Source of the DNA: Dictyobacter aurantiacus
GTDB lineage: Bacteria > Chloroflexota > Ktedonobacteria > Ktedonobacterales > Ktedonobacteraceae
Reading direction: 5' to 3'
Length of the DNA: 64,000 bases
Assembly: GCF_003967515.1 (NCBI RefSeq)
Contig: NZ_BIFQ01000002.1
Span: 372,001 to 436,000 of the forward strand
Part shown: positions 1 through 9,285 of the stretch, in pieces
Layout: each line of letters begins with the position of its first letter
Position numbering within the stretch: the stretch's first letter is position 1
The notes under the pieces: model-generated
Told to the model about the DNA's origin: nothing
Database searches by the model: none
The model's input: the letters and a program-made list of their open reading frames with translations, nothing else
Program-made: the position numbers and the translations under genes

Positions 1-2803
1 TGCTGGTGAGAGCCAGCACGAAAATAATCTGGAGCAGGCGGCGATCGCCCGAGCGTTTCTGGTTTGTTGACCACCATAAAAAGATGAGCGCCATTCCGGC
101 TAGCAGCATGCCGAAAAGCAGGTTGGGCAGTTGGGAGTTATATGCACCCTCGTCCCAGTTTTGCAACACACTTGAGAGGGGAATCTGGGGAACTCCTTTG
201 GCAACGTAAAAAACGGTGCAGAGGACAATGTTCATAAGAAGCAGAAAACGATCGCTTCTCGTCAGTGGTCGCGTTAATCTGCCGATGCTGATGATGGCGA
301 GGATGACGAAGAGGAGCGCCGCGATCTGATACCAGGTGATCCCAATACCTCCAATAGCATACAGGATCGCCGGCGTTGGGTCCGTCAGACCATAGAGCCC
401 TATCAATAATGCGCATCCGCTGGCTGTTGACGCGATCAGCATATGCTCAAACCATACGGGCACGTGCACAAGCCAGGACGCACGCTCACTAATCAGCGTA
501 GCAACTCGCTCAATCTGTGTGATCTGCCGTGCCAGAGGCAGAAGCAGCAAGGCAAGCACACCGATACTGCCAGCGAGCATGAGCCAGGTCAAACTACCAG
601 CGATACTATTGTTTAGTGTAGAGAACGTTGCTTGCAGCTCAGGAGTCTGTGTCAGCAGCACAGAACTCTCCCATGGGAACACCTGTAGCTGCGCGCAGAC
701 AAGCGCAGTGAAAAAGAGCATAACATGATCCCAAAAGGTAAAGGTGCCAGAAAAGCGTGTAAATAGCCAGCGAATAAGCATCAGAACGCCTGCTATTATC
801 AACCCATAGATGACAATCTGTGTTGACGAAAGCAGGTCAGCGATCGTCCAGGTCAGTGTAAATGTGCTATACGGTCCGTAGGGGAGCGCTACCCCATCCC
901 CCAGGAAGTTGAGCATGCCAGCACAGACGAGAGCCAGGATCAACAATGGCAGACGATCTATACGCGCGAAACGGTGCAGAATAAAGAGGGAGATCGGAAG
1001 AACGATAGCGACGACAAAAATAATTATGTTGTTGATAATGGCGATATTGTCCCTGGACTGGAAAAGGGGGCCTGCAGATGAAAAAGCATCGTTGATCTCC
1101 TGCGTTCCATAGACAAGCTGGAAGGCTCCGTACACGAGCGCGACCATACCCAGGGCGACGCGGTCAAACCAGATACGCTCTGGCGTTGAAAGCAGCAGGA
1201 CGAGCACAGCAACGCAAAACAATATGACCACGAGCGTCGTATTGATTGCGCTATAGGTACTGGCTGATATACCGGTCTGGAGATAGGGGAGCGACGGCAA
1301 CTGTTGCTGCGCTCCATACACATACTGGAGTAAAGCGGCGGACCCCACGATGGTCGCCAGTGTGACCCGGCTCTGCGCGGTCACGCGTGCCGCTGGTTGG
1401 AAGCATGAGAACAGGGCGGTGCCAATAATGGATATACCCAGCAGTTGGTAGAGCATAATCTGAGAGAGTGCTTGCTGTACCGTGGGTATGGTTTGCAATG
1501 CCACACAGGCGAGAAAAAAGGCCGGTATGGCTACGCGGAGGAGGCCACGCAGTACCGGATCATGCTTGTCTGTTAGCCGTTGTTGGACCAGACTACAGAT
1601 ACATAACAAAACGAGCGATAGGCTAAGACCAGTAAACGCAGAGGAGCCTTGAGAAAACTGAAAGGCGTAGATGCCACCTCCAAGCGCGCAACAGAACAGT
1701 AGTATCAGTAGTACGAGCGAACTGGCCAAGCGCAGGCCAGGCAAGAAGGTAGCAAGGATCGTGCTCCAGCGCGCCTGCACAATATTCTGAGGTCCGAGGC
1801 GCTTATAGTATTCGAGCAGCCAGAAGAACGGGTCCAGCACACGGCGCGGACTGGGCGCCAGCCTGTTACCATCGGTAGAAAGCGGATGCCCGGTCGCTGA
1901 CATCACGGTAAAGCGGGTGTCGATGCCGCGATCATCCAGCATATGCAGCATAGCCGCCCCACCCTGTACGCTCTTTTCCACCCACAGTCTGGTCGCATGG
2001 CTGATCACTTCCATCTGTTGCATATACGCGTCAAGCTCTGCCTCGGACAGAGTGAAATTCCCCTTTAACGACTCATAGACGGTGTCCTGGCTGAGGTAAT
2101 CGCGCAGTTCGGGGGCCAGATCAGGGATGATGTCGGCTTTGCTGAAGACGATAATCAGCTGACGACGCTCGCGGGCAAAGTTCACCCGCCGCTCCTCCAG
2201 GGAAGTGATGTAACTATTGACCAGGTTATCAACGCGCATTTTATCGCGCAGTAAATCGGGCAGGCTGAGCAGCATAATGGTGACCGGGGTGTGCTGCAGG
2301 AAGGGAATCTCGGCCACATCGATGACCAGCCTACCGAATTGCTCACCGGCGTGATCCATGACCACCAGGAAGCGTGAACCCCAGCGCACCATATGCTTGA
2401 GGGACATAATATAGACCTCGTTCTGGTCGCGATCGCGTTTGGGGGTGCTGCCGGGAAGAACACCTTCGACGCGTTCGGCCTGCAGCACGTTTTTGTGCTC
2501 GACATCGAGCTGGGTGATGGGCTGGGCGTAGAAGCCAGCGGCGCCCCAGGCGCGATCCATATCATAGAGATGCAGACGCAGCATATCCAGAAACATGGTC
2601 TTGCCGGCCTCGGTCAGCCCGAACAACTGCACAAAGACTGGCGGCGCATCTTTGCATCCACGGATATATGCCAGGGGGATCGTAAAATGGCATTCCTCGC
2701 AGGGAACGTCCTGCTTGACCTGCGACCTGATGGGTAGACGGTGCAGACAACGTGGACAATAAACATACTGGCCTTCGATAAAATTTAGAATTTGATTGAG
2801 CAT
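1..2803 (-). CDS. Zinc-ribbon GTPase fused to a polytopic membrane domain (3' end outside window)
   Basis: The frame opens at an ATG at 2803 and stays open to base 1, so the C-terminus is missing. Seen: an N-terminal CPRC...CEEC zinc ribbon, then a P-loop GTPase with GLTEAGKT (Walker A), DHAGEQ (G3) and FSKAD (G4-like), then from roughly residue 350 a long run of hydrophobic segments that read as many transmembrane helices. The GTPase half is nearly identical to the next gene upstream, while the membrane half has no counterpart there. The family resembles the double-GTPase proteins of predicted NTP-dependent conflict systems. Inference: a membrane-anchored GTPase, possibly the effector end of the leftward operon, since nucleotide-gated membrane proteins are common effectors. 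It is the last visible gene of that operon, 105 bases after the preceding stop. The membrane part could instead be a transporter-like anchor. Confidence 0.75.
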   Translation of the reverse strand, partial: MLNQILNFIEGQYVYCPRCLHRLPIRSQVKQDVPCEECHFTIPLAYIRGCKDAPPVFVQLFGLTEAGKTMFLDMLRLHLYDMDRAWGAAGFYAQPITQLDVEHKNVLQAERVEGVLPGSTPKRDRDQNEVYIMSLKHMVRWGSRFLVVMDHAGEQFGRLVIDVAEIPFLQHTPVTIMLLSLPDLLRDKMRVDNLVNSYITSLEERRVNFARERRQLIIVFSKADIIPDLAPELRDYLSQDTVYESLKGNFTLSEAELDAYMQQMEVISHATRLWVEKSVQGGAAMLHMLDDRGIDTRFTVMSATGHPLSTDGNRLAPSPRRVLDPFFWLLEYYKRLGPQNIVQARWSTILATFLPGLRLASSLVLLILLFCCALGGGIYAFQFSQGSSAFTGLSLSLVLLCICSLVQQRLTDKHDPVLRGLLRVAIPAFFLACVALQTIPTVQQALSQIMLYQLLGISIIGTALFSCFQPAARVTAQSRVTLATIVGSAALLQYVYGAQQQLPSLPYLQTGISASTYSAINTTLVVILFCVAVLVLLLSTPERIWFDRVALGMVALVYGAFQLVYGTQEINDAFSSAGPLFQSRDNIAIINNIIIFVVAIVLPISLFILHRFARIDRLPLLILALVCAGMLNFLGDGVALPYGPYSTFTLTWTIADLLSSTQIVIYGLIIAGVLMLIRWLFTRFSGTFTFWDHVMLFFTALVCAQLQVFPWESSVLLTQTPELQATFSTLNNSIAGSLTWLMLAGSIGVLALLLLPLARQITQIERVATLISERASWLVHVPVWFEHMLIASTASGCALLIGLYGLTDPTPAILYAIGGIGITWYQIAALLFVILAIISIGRLTRPLTRSDRFLLLMNIVLCTVFYVAKGVPQIPLSSVLQNWDEGAYNSQLPNLLFGMLLAGMALIFLWWSTNQKRSGDRRLLQIIFVLALTS
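2082..2673. repeat. Near-identical tract shared with 3213-3804
   Basis: About 590 bases of the GTPase domain match the neighbouring GTPase gene at a constant offset of 1131. By eye there are about eight differences, six of them clustered near 2539-2557. Flanking parts of both genes diverge sharply. This looks like a recent tandem duplication or gene conversion confined to the GTPase core. Confidence 0.8.
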
Positions 2804-2908
2804 AACATCATCCCTGATCGTGTTCTGTCATATAATTTATTTACTTATCCAAAAAACTGAGTGCGCGGTACAAGCCAGGACAGTGCCGCTGAGTCGCGGA
2901 ATAAGATC

Positions 2909-3910
2909 TTAGAGATTATTTCGTTTATAGTATTCGAGTACCCAGAAGAACGGGTCCAGCACACGACGCGGACTGGGCGCGAGCGTGTTTCCACCAGGAG
3001 TAAGCGGATGCCCGGTCGCTGACATCACGGTAAAGCGGGTGTCGATGCCGCGATCGGCCAGCATATTGAGCATGGCTGATCCGCTCATAACTTTTTCTCT
3101 AACCCATTGCCTGGTCACATCACTGATATGTGCCATTTCTTGCAAATAATTGTTCACCTCTATTTCGCCGAACTGGAGACGCTGCCGCGGGTCGCATAAT
3201 GCTGCATAGATAGTGTCCTGGCTGAGGTAATCGCGCAGTTCGGGGGCCAGATCAGGGATGATGTCGGCTTTGCTGAAGACGATAATCAGCTGACGGCGCT
3301 CGCGGGCAAAGTTCACCCGCCGCTCCTCCAGGGAAGTGATGTAACTATTGACCAGGTTATCAACGCGCATTTTATCGCGTAGTAAATCGGGCAGGCTGAG
3401 CAGCATAATGGTGACCGGGGTGTGCTGCAGGAAGGGAATCTCGGCCACATCGATGACCAGCCTACCGAATTGCTCACCGGCGTGATCCATGACCACCAGG
3501 AAGCGTGAACCCCAGCGCACCATATGCTTGAGGGACATAATATAGACCTCGTTCTGGTCGCGATCGCGTTTGGGGGTGCTGCCGGGAAGAACACCTTCGA
3601 CGCGTTCGGCCTGCAGCACGTTTTTGTGCTCGACATCGAGCTGGGTGATGGGCTGGGCGTAGAAGCCAGTGGCGTCCCAGACGTGGGCCATATCATAGAG
3701 ATGCAGACGCAGCATATCCAGAAACATGGTCTTGCCGGCCTCGGTCAGCCCGAACAACTGCACAAAGACTGGCGGCGCATCTTTGCATCCACGGATATAT
3801 GCCAGAGGAACCATAAAATGGCATTCCTGGCAAACGATGCCCTTATCTACTCGGGAGGGAATGCGAAAACGCCTCAGGCATCGCGGGCACTGGATATTTT
3901 TACCTAACAT
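2909..3910 (-). CDS. Zinc-ribbon small GTPase (double-GTPase type), soluble
   Basis: A 333-residue protein. A CPRC...CQEC zinc ribbon occupies about residues 8-31. The GTPase domain follows with GLTEAGKT (Walker A), DHAGEQ (G3) and FSKADI (G4-like). It ends at DPFFWVLEYYKRNNL without the membrane extension carried by the downstream paralogue. Two GTPases in tandem are a hallmark of the predicted double-GTPase conflict systems, where one may control the other. It lies 24 bases after the GAP1-like gene and shares its strand and presumably its transcript. The family match rests on motifs and context, not on a search. The ATG at 3910 is chosen because the zinc ribbon starts directly after it. Confidence 0.75.
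   Translation of the reverse strand: MLGKNIQCPRCLRRFRIPSRVDKGIVCQECHFMVPLAYIRGCKDAPPVFVQLFGLTEAGKTMFLDMLRLHLYDMAHVWDATGFYAQPITQLDVEHKNVLQAERVEGVLPGSTPKRDRDQNEVYIMSLKHMVRWGSRFLVVMDHAGEQFGRLVIDVAEIPFLQHTPVTIMLLSLPDLLRDKMRVDNLVNSYITSLEERRVNFARERRQLIIVFSKADIIPDLAPELRDYLSQDTIYAALCDPRQRLQFGEIEVNNYLQEMAHISDVTRQWVREKVMSGSAMLNMLADRGIDTRFTVMSATGHPLTPGGNTLAPSPRRVLDPFFWVLEYYKRNNL
3213..3804. repeat. Near-identical tract shared with 2082-2673
   Basis: Second copy of the GTPase-core tract described at 2082-2673. The bases on either side code for different C-termini: this copy ends in a short soluble tail, the other in a membrane domain. Confidence 0.8.
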
Positions 3911-3934
3911 TGGAAGATTAACCCCCTTGATTTT

Positions 3935-5638
3935 CTACCTGGAATACAGTGGATGATGATGTAAAGCATGCACAAACTCGGCTGCAACATTCTGGCTCGC
4001 GTCTACCGCTTTCACCAGGCTGCGAACAATTCTGGAGTTTTGCAGGTACTCAACGCGCCACACGCATCGACCTTGCAGCAAGTTACCCGCCTGCTGGTGC
4101 AAAAGAGCGTTGACCAGCATCTGAAACTCTTCATCACTCAATTGCAGCCTGCGCGTTGAACTCGATTGCGACTGGCGCGCGGCTTGCGCTGTGTCGGACG
4201 GTAGCGGGTCCTGTACTGGCTGCACCCCTGCCAGGAGCTCATCCAGTACCTGCGGCAGCTCACCTGTTTTCAGCAGAGCACCCACGGCTACATCTTGAGC
4301 CTGGGGTTTATCATCGCTCGTGGAAAAAAAAGGCGAGCGTGCTTTCATACTTGAGAGTAGGGTCTGCGGACGTGCTTTTGCTTTCACATTTGCCAGCAGG
4401 ATCAGCGGCATATACGTAGCCTGCTCCGAAAATGTGAGTACACTCTCCCACTCTTTCCATTCCGGTTGCTCGTTGAGTAGCCAGTAATAGACGATTTTGG
4501 CCAGCGTGATGTGAGCCAGCATCTGGGTATCGCATGTCTCCTGGGCCGCGATACTCAAAATTGTTGGGAGCGGCTCATAGATATAGGTATGTAGCGAAGG
4601 CGCGAGGAGTTCAGCGATATGTCCGGGCAAAACCGTCGCCAGAGCTTTAGCCAGCCTGGTGGTAATAGCCCGGCTATTCAGGTTGTAAAATGTATTTAAT
4701 GCGCGCTTGCTCAAGGGGAACGCAGGCAATGCGCGGTGTGCAGTGAAAACTTCCGCCACTACCTGTGCTGTATATAGGTCTTCGTTTATCTGAGCATCGC
4801 TCTCAGTGTTTTGCAGCGCATAGGCAAACCACGTAGTATACAGAGATCGCTCATCGCTTCCCTTGAGTGACACAACCTTGCGTTCGGCCAGCGGCATCGA
4901 TATAAAGCTGCTATTGCCGATCGACCGGGTTCCCCCGACGATCCAGAAGTTGCCCGCGGGAGGCGTGCAGTGATCAACAAAGGTATCAAAGGTGCAGGCA
5001 ACGCGTTGATCGGCGGGTAACCATGCCAGCATACAGCTGAGCAGTTGAAAGATTTCTTCTGGATCGGCCGCGATCATCAGGATCGATTGCTTTTGCTCGT
5101 GCAGGTTGGGCGCGGCCACGCACAGCAGGTAGAGGTTCCATACTGACCATTCCGGCGGGTACATTGCTCCTGAGCGGATCGGTACCACGAGTTGCGTGGG
5201 AGGTGGATCTTTTCTGAGATACGCAACGAGTTGCGCGACGTCTGTTGTCAGTAGCTGGTTGTTTTCCGCCGCCGCGAAGATAGCAAACGGGTCATTTCTC
5301 ACTCGCGCGAAGTGTTCTCGACTGACCACGAGGGCATGCACAAGGAAAGCGTCGCGTTGATTTTTATCGATCACCTCCGGATCTGGCGAGGTCAGGGGGA
5401 CACTCCGGGTGAAAACCGCCTGGCCCTTCTCTGTCCAGAAGAACTGATGACGGCGCACGGGCTGCTTACCAGGTTGGAAACACTGGACATACTTCTCGAT
5501 CTGCGCCGTTTCCGCGCCCAGCGAGGGTGATTGATATACGATTTGATATCCGCTATACCCCTGGGGTGAATACGTTCTTTCAACGCGGGTAAAAATGACA
5601 TGTTCGACAGCAATCTGTACCTCTGGCATTATGGGCAT
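3935..5638 (-). CDS. GTPase-associated protein 1 (GAP1)-like protein, full length
   Basis: A 567-residue protein starting MPIMPEVQ. The open frame continues far upstream, but GGAGG at 5647-5651 sits 8 bases before the ATG at 5638, and the shorter paralogue at 10113 begins at the same point. The N-terminus (HVIFTRVERTYSP...GYQ, then FFWTEKGQAVFTRSVPL and RNDPFAIFAAAENN) is shared with that paralogue. The middle contains ACTFDTFVDHCTPPAGNFWIVG and the C-terminal half is helical. The layout matches the three-part GAP1 family (N2, M and C domains) that travels with double-GTPases. No catalytic motif is visible. Inference: a GTPase partner or adaptor. It starts 16 bases after the TIR-STAND gene stops, so the two are cotranscribed. 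Confidence 0.7.
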   Translation of the reverse strand: MPIMPEVQIAVEHVIFTRVERTYSPQGYSGYQIVYQSPSLGAETAQIEKYVQCFQPGKQPVRRHQFFWTEKGQAVFTRSVPLTSPDPEVIDKNQRDAFLVHALVVSREHFARVRNDPFAIFAAAENNQLLTTDVAQLVAYLRKDPPPTQLVVPIRSGAMYPPEWSVWNLYLLCVAAPNLHEQKQSILMIAADPEEIFQLLSCMLAWLPADQRVACTFDTFVDHCTPPAGNFWIVGGTRSIGNSSFISMPLAERKVVSLKGSDERSLYTTWFAYALQNTESDAQINEDLYTAQVVAEVFTAHRALPAFPLSKRALNTFYNLNSRAITTRLAKALATVLPGHIAELLAPSLHTYIYEPLPTILSIAAQETCDTQMLAHITLAKIVYYWLLNEQPEWKEWESVLTFSEQATYMPLILLANVKAKARPQTLLSSMKARSPFFSTSDDKPQAQDVAVGALLKTGELPQVLDELLAGVQPVQDPLPSDTAQAARQSQSSSTRRLQLSDEEFQMLVNALLHQQAGNLLQGRCVWRVEYLQNSRIVRSLVKAVDASQNVAAEFVHALHHHPLYSR

Positions 5639-5654
5639 TCTGTATTCCTCCGTA

Positions 5655-8429
5655 CTACACAAAATCATGGGGCATATGCAAAAGTTCTCCGACAATTTGT
5701 GAGGACCTCGTCTCCGCATCTTTGACAAGTTCCTCCACCTTTTGTGCTCCCAGTTCCTGGCGCAGGGATGCGAGTAGCCAGTCCGGAATGAAGGTATCGC
5801 GGGTAGTGTGTTGCTTCTTAAATACAGCTCGGGCAGCAAAGAAGCAAGCAAGGCCAGATATGTATCCCTGGGTGCGCGACGGTTCTTGCTCGGGAACATA
5901 GATGAGCAACCAGCGTCCCAGGTTCCGGAGCGTTTTCTCTTCCTGCCAGCGATCACCGACTGCGCGAAAAATATGTATCGCTTGCACATAACAGGCCAGG
6001 GCCTGGTCTTTTTTTGCGCGATCATATGCTAGAAGAACGCCCAGGTTATTCAGGACCGTCCCCTCGCCCCGGCGTTCACCAAAACCACGGAACTGTTGCA
6101 GAGCTTGCCAGTAGTTATTGTGAGCTTTTTCGTGCTGGTTGAGGGCCATGTAGACATCGCCGAGATTGAGCAGGGTCCAGCCTCGTTCCTCTGGTTGATT
6201 GTTGCTTTGATGGGCCGCCAGCGCCTGCTCATAGCGGGCAAGGGCTTCCTGAAAGAGTTCGCGCGCCTGTGCTTTCTGTCGGCGCTGTTGGTGTTGCCGT
6301 CCCCGCTCATAGAGGAGGCGACCCATGTTGTTGAGTGTAATCCCCCGCTGGGGAAAATGCTTGCCTGCCTCTTCACACAGTACCCACGCCTCGCGATAGC
6401 ACTGCTCTGCGAGCGCCTCCTGATTGAGGGCGCGGTATACCATGCCCAGGTCGTTCAACGCTTCGGCCAGCACAACCGGCTGCTCTGCCTGGCGTAACAG
6501 AGGCAACGCACGTTCGTAGTACAATTGCGCTTCGTGCTTGTTGCCCAGCGCGCTCTGGATAGACCCCATTTCGTGGTTGACCTGCCCTGCGGTTAGAGGG
6601 GCCGCGTGCCACTTTTCGGCGGGCAGTAAAAGTTCATACAGCTCCAGCAGCAGGCTATTGCCTCCCCAGCGGTGGAAATAGAGGAAGAGTTGTTCGCGGT
6701 GTATCAGCTGATACGCTTCAGCGGGTTGATCCGCCTGGCAATAGTGCCAGGCGGCTTCTAATATCAGACGGAAATCGTTTATGTGGGGTTGTGACATGCG
6801 CCTGGTGGCATCGGAGAAGCGTTCCTGGTAGTAACTGGCCGCGATTTGATGAACCTGGCGCCTCTTCTCCGCGTCGAGGCCAGGGTCGTTCTCATTCTCC
6901 CAGGCCTGGACAAAATCACGCAGCACCGGTTGCAGGCGATACTCGAGGTTGCCGGTGGCCTGGAGAAGATCCTGGTCGAGCAAAACGCGCAACACCGCAC
7001 CGGTACGGCTGACGGGCATCGTGATCCTGCGGTGGACGATGCTCTGCGCCGCCTGCAGGGGCACGGCCAGGCGATAGATCGCAAAAGCCTGCAAGAGTTC
7101 GCGCTGCTCCTGGTTTAATTGTTGCGTATAAATATATTGCAGGATGTTTTCAGCCATGTCGTTGACCCAGAGTTGTTTGTACGCGAGATCTTGCAACAGG
7201 GTCGCCAGCGATAAGCTGCGATTCTCTTTGAGAATATCGCGCAGCAAAGCCAGTGCCAGGGGATGCCCCTGGTAAGAGGCGACGACCGCGGCCAGGTCTT
7301 GATCCGTCTCCGCGATGTTTCCCAGGCGGAAGAGTTGGAGACCTTCTGCCACGGTTAAACCGGCAGGGACGAATCTCTGTACATAGGCGTCCAGGTGCTG
7401 CTGCTTGCCATGTGGGTAGATGCGGCTGGTGAACAGTATACGGCTGGCGCACGGCTGGGTATTGAGCAGCTCAAGCCATTCGCCAACGCCGGCATGTTGT
7501 GCCAGTGGATAGCGCGTCTGCGGGTCCAGCCAGTGTTCAAGCTGATTGATGATTATCAGGCGTGGTTGTGGGTTGTTTTGCACGAGCTGCAGCAGAGCCG
7601 CAACGAGATCGTAGACGGACATTGTCTGCAGCGCTGGTAACGCTGCGCCAGATGCCTCGCATAGTGTTATTAGTACCTCCTGCAGGCTTGTTGTCGCGTC
7701 GATATCGAGCCAGAGAGCAGGGGACAAAAAAGGTCCGTGCCCGGCCCGGCGTTGTTCCTCGACAAAGTGGCAGACCTGGATCGCCAGAACCGACTTGCCC
7801 AGGCCGCCGATCCCGGTCAGCACCAGGGCACTCGTGGTGGGGCTGGTCAACTGCTGATAGATGTCGACCACGAGCTGTGGTCGAGGAACACTCGCGGACG
7901 GATGCGGCACTGGCGGTTGCGTTCTCAGCCTGCGGGAGATGATTGCAGGTGGCACCTGCTGCACGTGCGCGACCAATCTGTGTATGCTCCTGGCAATCTC
8001 GTACCAGCCTTCATCGCGCGGCCTGTACGCGACTACCGGTTTACCATCGGCCGGTAGGGTGGGCAGGTGTCCAAAAGGGGCGTCCTGCCAGCCTACGGTC
8101 GGGCGCAGCAGCACTGGTATTACCTGCACATCACCATGTGCTTCCCGCGCCATGATGACGGCCATCTGTTGATTCCAGAAGCGAGAATCTATACAGTCGG
8201 GGCTGACCAGCAGGAGGATCAGCTGCGCGGCGTTCAGGTGGTGCGTGATCTCCTGCTCGCTTTGTTGCCCTCCCAGAACGTTCTCATCAGACCAGAGCGT
8301 GATCAAGGCCTGCCTGACCAGAGGGCTGAGGGCCGTAATTAACGAGCGGCGCAAAGCTTTCTCTCTTGGGGGCACGGAAGAGATAAAAACGTTAATACTC
8401 CCGGGTGATGGCCAAACCTGTTCCATCAT
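5655..8429 (-). CDS. TIR - STAND NTPase - TPR protein
   Basis: A 924-residue protein. The start is set at the ATG at 8429, which overlaps the upstream TGA by one base and follows a GAGGAG ribosome site; the open frame extends further but lacks such a site. An N-terminal TIR domain covers about residues 10-155 (INVFISSVPPREKALRR, LILLLVSPDCIDSRFW). The NB-ARC/STAND NTPase follows with GIGGLGKS (Walker A) near residue 205, then helical regions and a C-terminal array of tetratricopeptide repeats from about residue 590 (for example GNKHEAQLYYERALPLL). TIR domains in bacterial immunity usually degrade NAD after STAND oligomerisation. Here the usual catalytic Glu position after SRFW reads Gln (NQQM), so activity is uncertain. 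Its place between the HTH protein and GAP1 suggests it is the sensor or killer of the leftward operon. Confidence 0.85.
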   Translation of the reverse strand: MMEQVWPSPGSINVFISSVPPREKALRRSLITALSPLVRQALITLWSDENVLGGQQSEQEITHHLNAAQLILLLVSPDCIDSRFWNQQMAVIMAREAHGDVQVIPVLLRPTVGWQDAPFGHLPTLPADGKPVVAYRPRDEGWYEIARSIHRLVAHVQQVPPAIISRRLRTQPPVPHPSASVPRPQLVVDIYQQLTSPTTSALVLTGIGGLGKSVLAIQVCHFVEEQRRAGHGPFLSPALWLDIDATTSLQEVLITLCEASGAALPALQTMSVYDLVAALLQLVQNNPQPRLIIINQLEHWLDPQTRYPLAQHAGVGEWLELLNTQPCASRILFTSRIYPHGKQQHLDAYVQRFVPAGLTVAEGLQLFRLGNIAETDQDLAAVVASYQGHPLALALLRDILKENRSLSLATLLQDLAYKQLWVNDMAENILQYIYTQQLNQEQRELLQAFAIYRLAVPLQAAQSIVHRRITMPVSRTGAVLRVLLDQDLLQATGNLEYRLQPVLRDFVQAWENENDPGLDAEKRRQVHQIAASYYQERFSDATRRMSQPHINDFRLILEAAWHYCQADQPAEAYQLIHREQLFLYFHRWGGNSLLLELYELLLPAEKWHAAPLTAGQVNHEMGSIQSALGNKHEAQLYYERALPLLRQAEQPVVLAEALNDLGMVYRALNQEALAEQCYREAWVLCEEAGKHFPQRGITLNNMGRLLYERGRQHQQRRQKAQARELFQEALARYEQALAAHQSNNQPEERGWTLLNLGDVYMALNQHEKAHNNYWQALQQFRGFGERRGEGTVLNNLGVLLAYDRAKKDQALACYVQAIHIFRAVGDRWQEEKTLRNLGRWLLIYVPEQEPSRTQGYISGLACFFAARAVFKKQHTTRDTFIPDWLLASLRQELGAQKVEELVKDAETRSSQIVGELLHMPHDFV

Positions 8430-9112
8430 CACTCCTCGATGCCCAATGCACGCAGACGCTTGCCAACAGCCGTGCGCTCGCTTTGTATCCGCTGCCGCCA
8501 TGTACGCCAGAGTGGCAGCGACTGTATGACCTCGTCCAGGTCTTCGCTCTCGGCCAGCGCCTCATCCAGGAGCATGCGAGCTTCTTTGAGCCTGTGGACC
8601 TGCTCGGTATATGAAGTCTGACCACGACTGAGTTGCAATGCCAGGTCGGCGGCGTCCATGGCCTCCATGATAGCGAACCAGGCGCTGTCCGTCTCAAGAT
8701 CTTCGTTTGCCTCATGGTCCTGTCCCCGTACAGTGTCCCCCAGCGTTACCGGGTCCGCGTGCAAAAATGCATCAAGCAGCAGAGGATAGATCTGCGCTGT
8801 AAGTTGGCGCGCGTAAGTTGAGCCGAGTTGTTGCTTTAGCAGGTTTTTGATCGCGGTACCCAGCAGCGCGGCCCGCAGGCGGTCCTGTTCTGTCGCACTG
8901 ATAAACAGGGTTGTGACCATGGCTTCCATCTCATCCAGGTTGAGTACAGGAGAGAAGGTGGGATCGTGTAACGATTGTTGGATACGCTGGACCGCCACGG
9001 ATGGAATACCCGCCAAATCGGTCAGTTGAGTCATATCCAGGTCGTGCGCGGCAAGAATATGCACGAGTTCGTGCGCGAACAGGTTTTCGGGTTGCTTTGA
9101 GCCCATTGTCAT
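8429..9112 (-). CDS. Helical protein with HTH-like N-terminus, unknown function
   Basis: About 227 residues. The N-terminal segment (LVHILAAHDLDMTQLTDLAGIP) looks like a Cro/XRE-type helix-turn-helix. The rest is predicted almost wholly helical and acidic, with no enzyme motif. The ATG at 9112 is preferred because GGAGG precedes it by 5 bases; an in-frame ATG at 9124 is possible. The stop overlaps the TIR-STAND start codon, so translation is coupled. Inference: a regulator or adaptor that keeps the TIR-STAND protein in check, comparable to the Xre-like or effector-associated adaptor proteins near other STAND genes. The exact family is not recognised. Confidence 0.6.
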   Translation of the reverse strand: MTMGSKQPENLFAHELVHILAAHDLDMTQLTDLAGIPSVAVQRIQQSLHDPTFSPVLNLDEMEAMVTTLFISATEQDRLRAALLGTAIKNLLKQQLGSTYARQLTAQIYPLLLDAFLHADPVTLGDTVRGQDHEANEDLETDSAWFAIMEAMDAADLALQLSRGQTSYTEQVHRLKEARMLLDEALAESEDLDEVIQSLPLWRTWRQRIQSERTAVGKRLRALGIEE

Positions 9113-9285
9113 TGAGACCTCCATGCCTTTGCTCTTTGCCTGGCTTGCCTTACCGGGTTACAGCCTGGCCGGTGTGATACCTCGGCGACCAGCGTGTCAC
9201 AAAGAAAATCGTCCTTATTCGATGATGGTTGGTATATCTTATTGAGCCCGGCGTATCCAGCCTAACCTTCTGAAAAATGTGCTGG

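Noticed and set aside
5639..6025. N-terminal extension of the GAP1-like protein
   Set aside because: The extension overlaps the TIR-STAND gene in another frame, lacks coding character and has no ribosome site, whereas 5638 has GGAGG at 8 bases.
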